Source: an uncultured Maribacter sp.
Lineage (GTDB): Bacteria > Bacteroidota > Bacteroidia > Flavobacteriales > Flavobacteriaceae
Length of the DNA: 64,000 bases
Assembly (NCBI RefSeq): GCF_947495965.1
Contig: NZ_CANMBB010000006.1
Span: 151,764-215,763 of the forward strand
Direction of reading: 5' to 3'
The notes beneath the pieces are model-generated. The model made no database searches. It worked only from the letters and a program-made list of their open reading frames with translations, and was not told where the DNA came from. Shown here in pieces: positions 63,985 through 64,000 of this stretch; position 1 is the stretch's first letter, and every line of letters begins with the position of its first letter. The translations under genes were made by a program, and so were the position numbers.

Positions 63985-64000
63985 ACGATGCTAGCATCGT
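63985..64000. other. 16-bp perfect palindrome at window end
   Basis: ACGATGCTAGCATCGT reads the same on both strands and ends at the last base of the window. It may be the start of a terminator hairpin for the GH2 gene or an operator. The context to the right is not visible. Confidence 0.5.

Overview
The window is a low-GC chromosomal segment from a member of the Bacteroidota, almost certainly a marine Flavobacteriaceae. The evidence is Bacteroidota-type promoters (TTG, 19-22 bases, TAnnTTTG), a type IX secretion C-terminal tail on a secreted enzyme, a TonB-dependent receptor with a carboxypeptidase-regulatory-like N-terminal domain, an OmpA protein with thrombospondin type 3 repeats, TTG start codons, and the gene order DUF177-rpmF-fabH-accB-accC. 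No phage, insertion sequence or CRISPR array was seen. Most of the segment is core chromosome, with three accessory-looking islands.

Layout. 1-362 is the 3' end of purF. 363-1472 has no protein gene but holds a long hairpin and five copies of a small structured RNA; three are in exact 223-bp tandem repeats, each with its own promoter and terminator. 1473-9650 holds superoxide dismutase and AddA/AddB-like recombination nucleases flanking an abundant-type OmpA protein. 9653-13242 holds an SDR oxidoreductase and a secreted vanadium-haloperoxidase/PAP2-fold enzyme. 13290-18426 is a tyrosine/homogentisate degradation operon (hmgA, fahA, a flavin-reductase-like gene, hppD) with a divergent TetR regulator. 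A tRNA-Ala(GGC) follows. 18537-36571 is housekeeping: Usp, MATE exporter, enoyl-CoA hydratase family, PTPS/QueD, LpxH, MFS, RecJ, OsmC, UDG family, HopJ family, RsmI, DoxX, Tdk, Alr, MscL, Asd, prolyl oligopeptidase, an ABC ATPase and ArfB.

36563-45261 is the most system-like block. A LacI regulator with a tandem operator faces a five-gene operon: TonB-dependent receptor, cytoplasmic GH63-like hydrolase of the mannosylglycerate/glucosylglycerate hydrolase type, GNAT acetyltransferase, sodium:solute symporter, glycerate kinase. I read it as a candidate uptake and breakdown route for a glycosyl-glycerate such as the red-algal osmolyte digeneaside, with glycerate fed to glycolysis.

45271-52156 holds a GreA/B-like factor, lipoproteins, a DAO-type oxidoreductase and an operon of unknown envelope proteins, two of which look related. 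52314-57408 is the lipid/ribosome/PLP cluster (pdxA, DUF177, rpmF, fabH, accB, accC), with ribE divergent. 58058-64000 holds a second symporter, a TauE/SafE permease and a secreted GH2 enzyme in which the usual acid/base glutamate appears to be histidine. The window ends on a 16-bp perfect palindrome.

All family names are from reading motifs; no database search was run.
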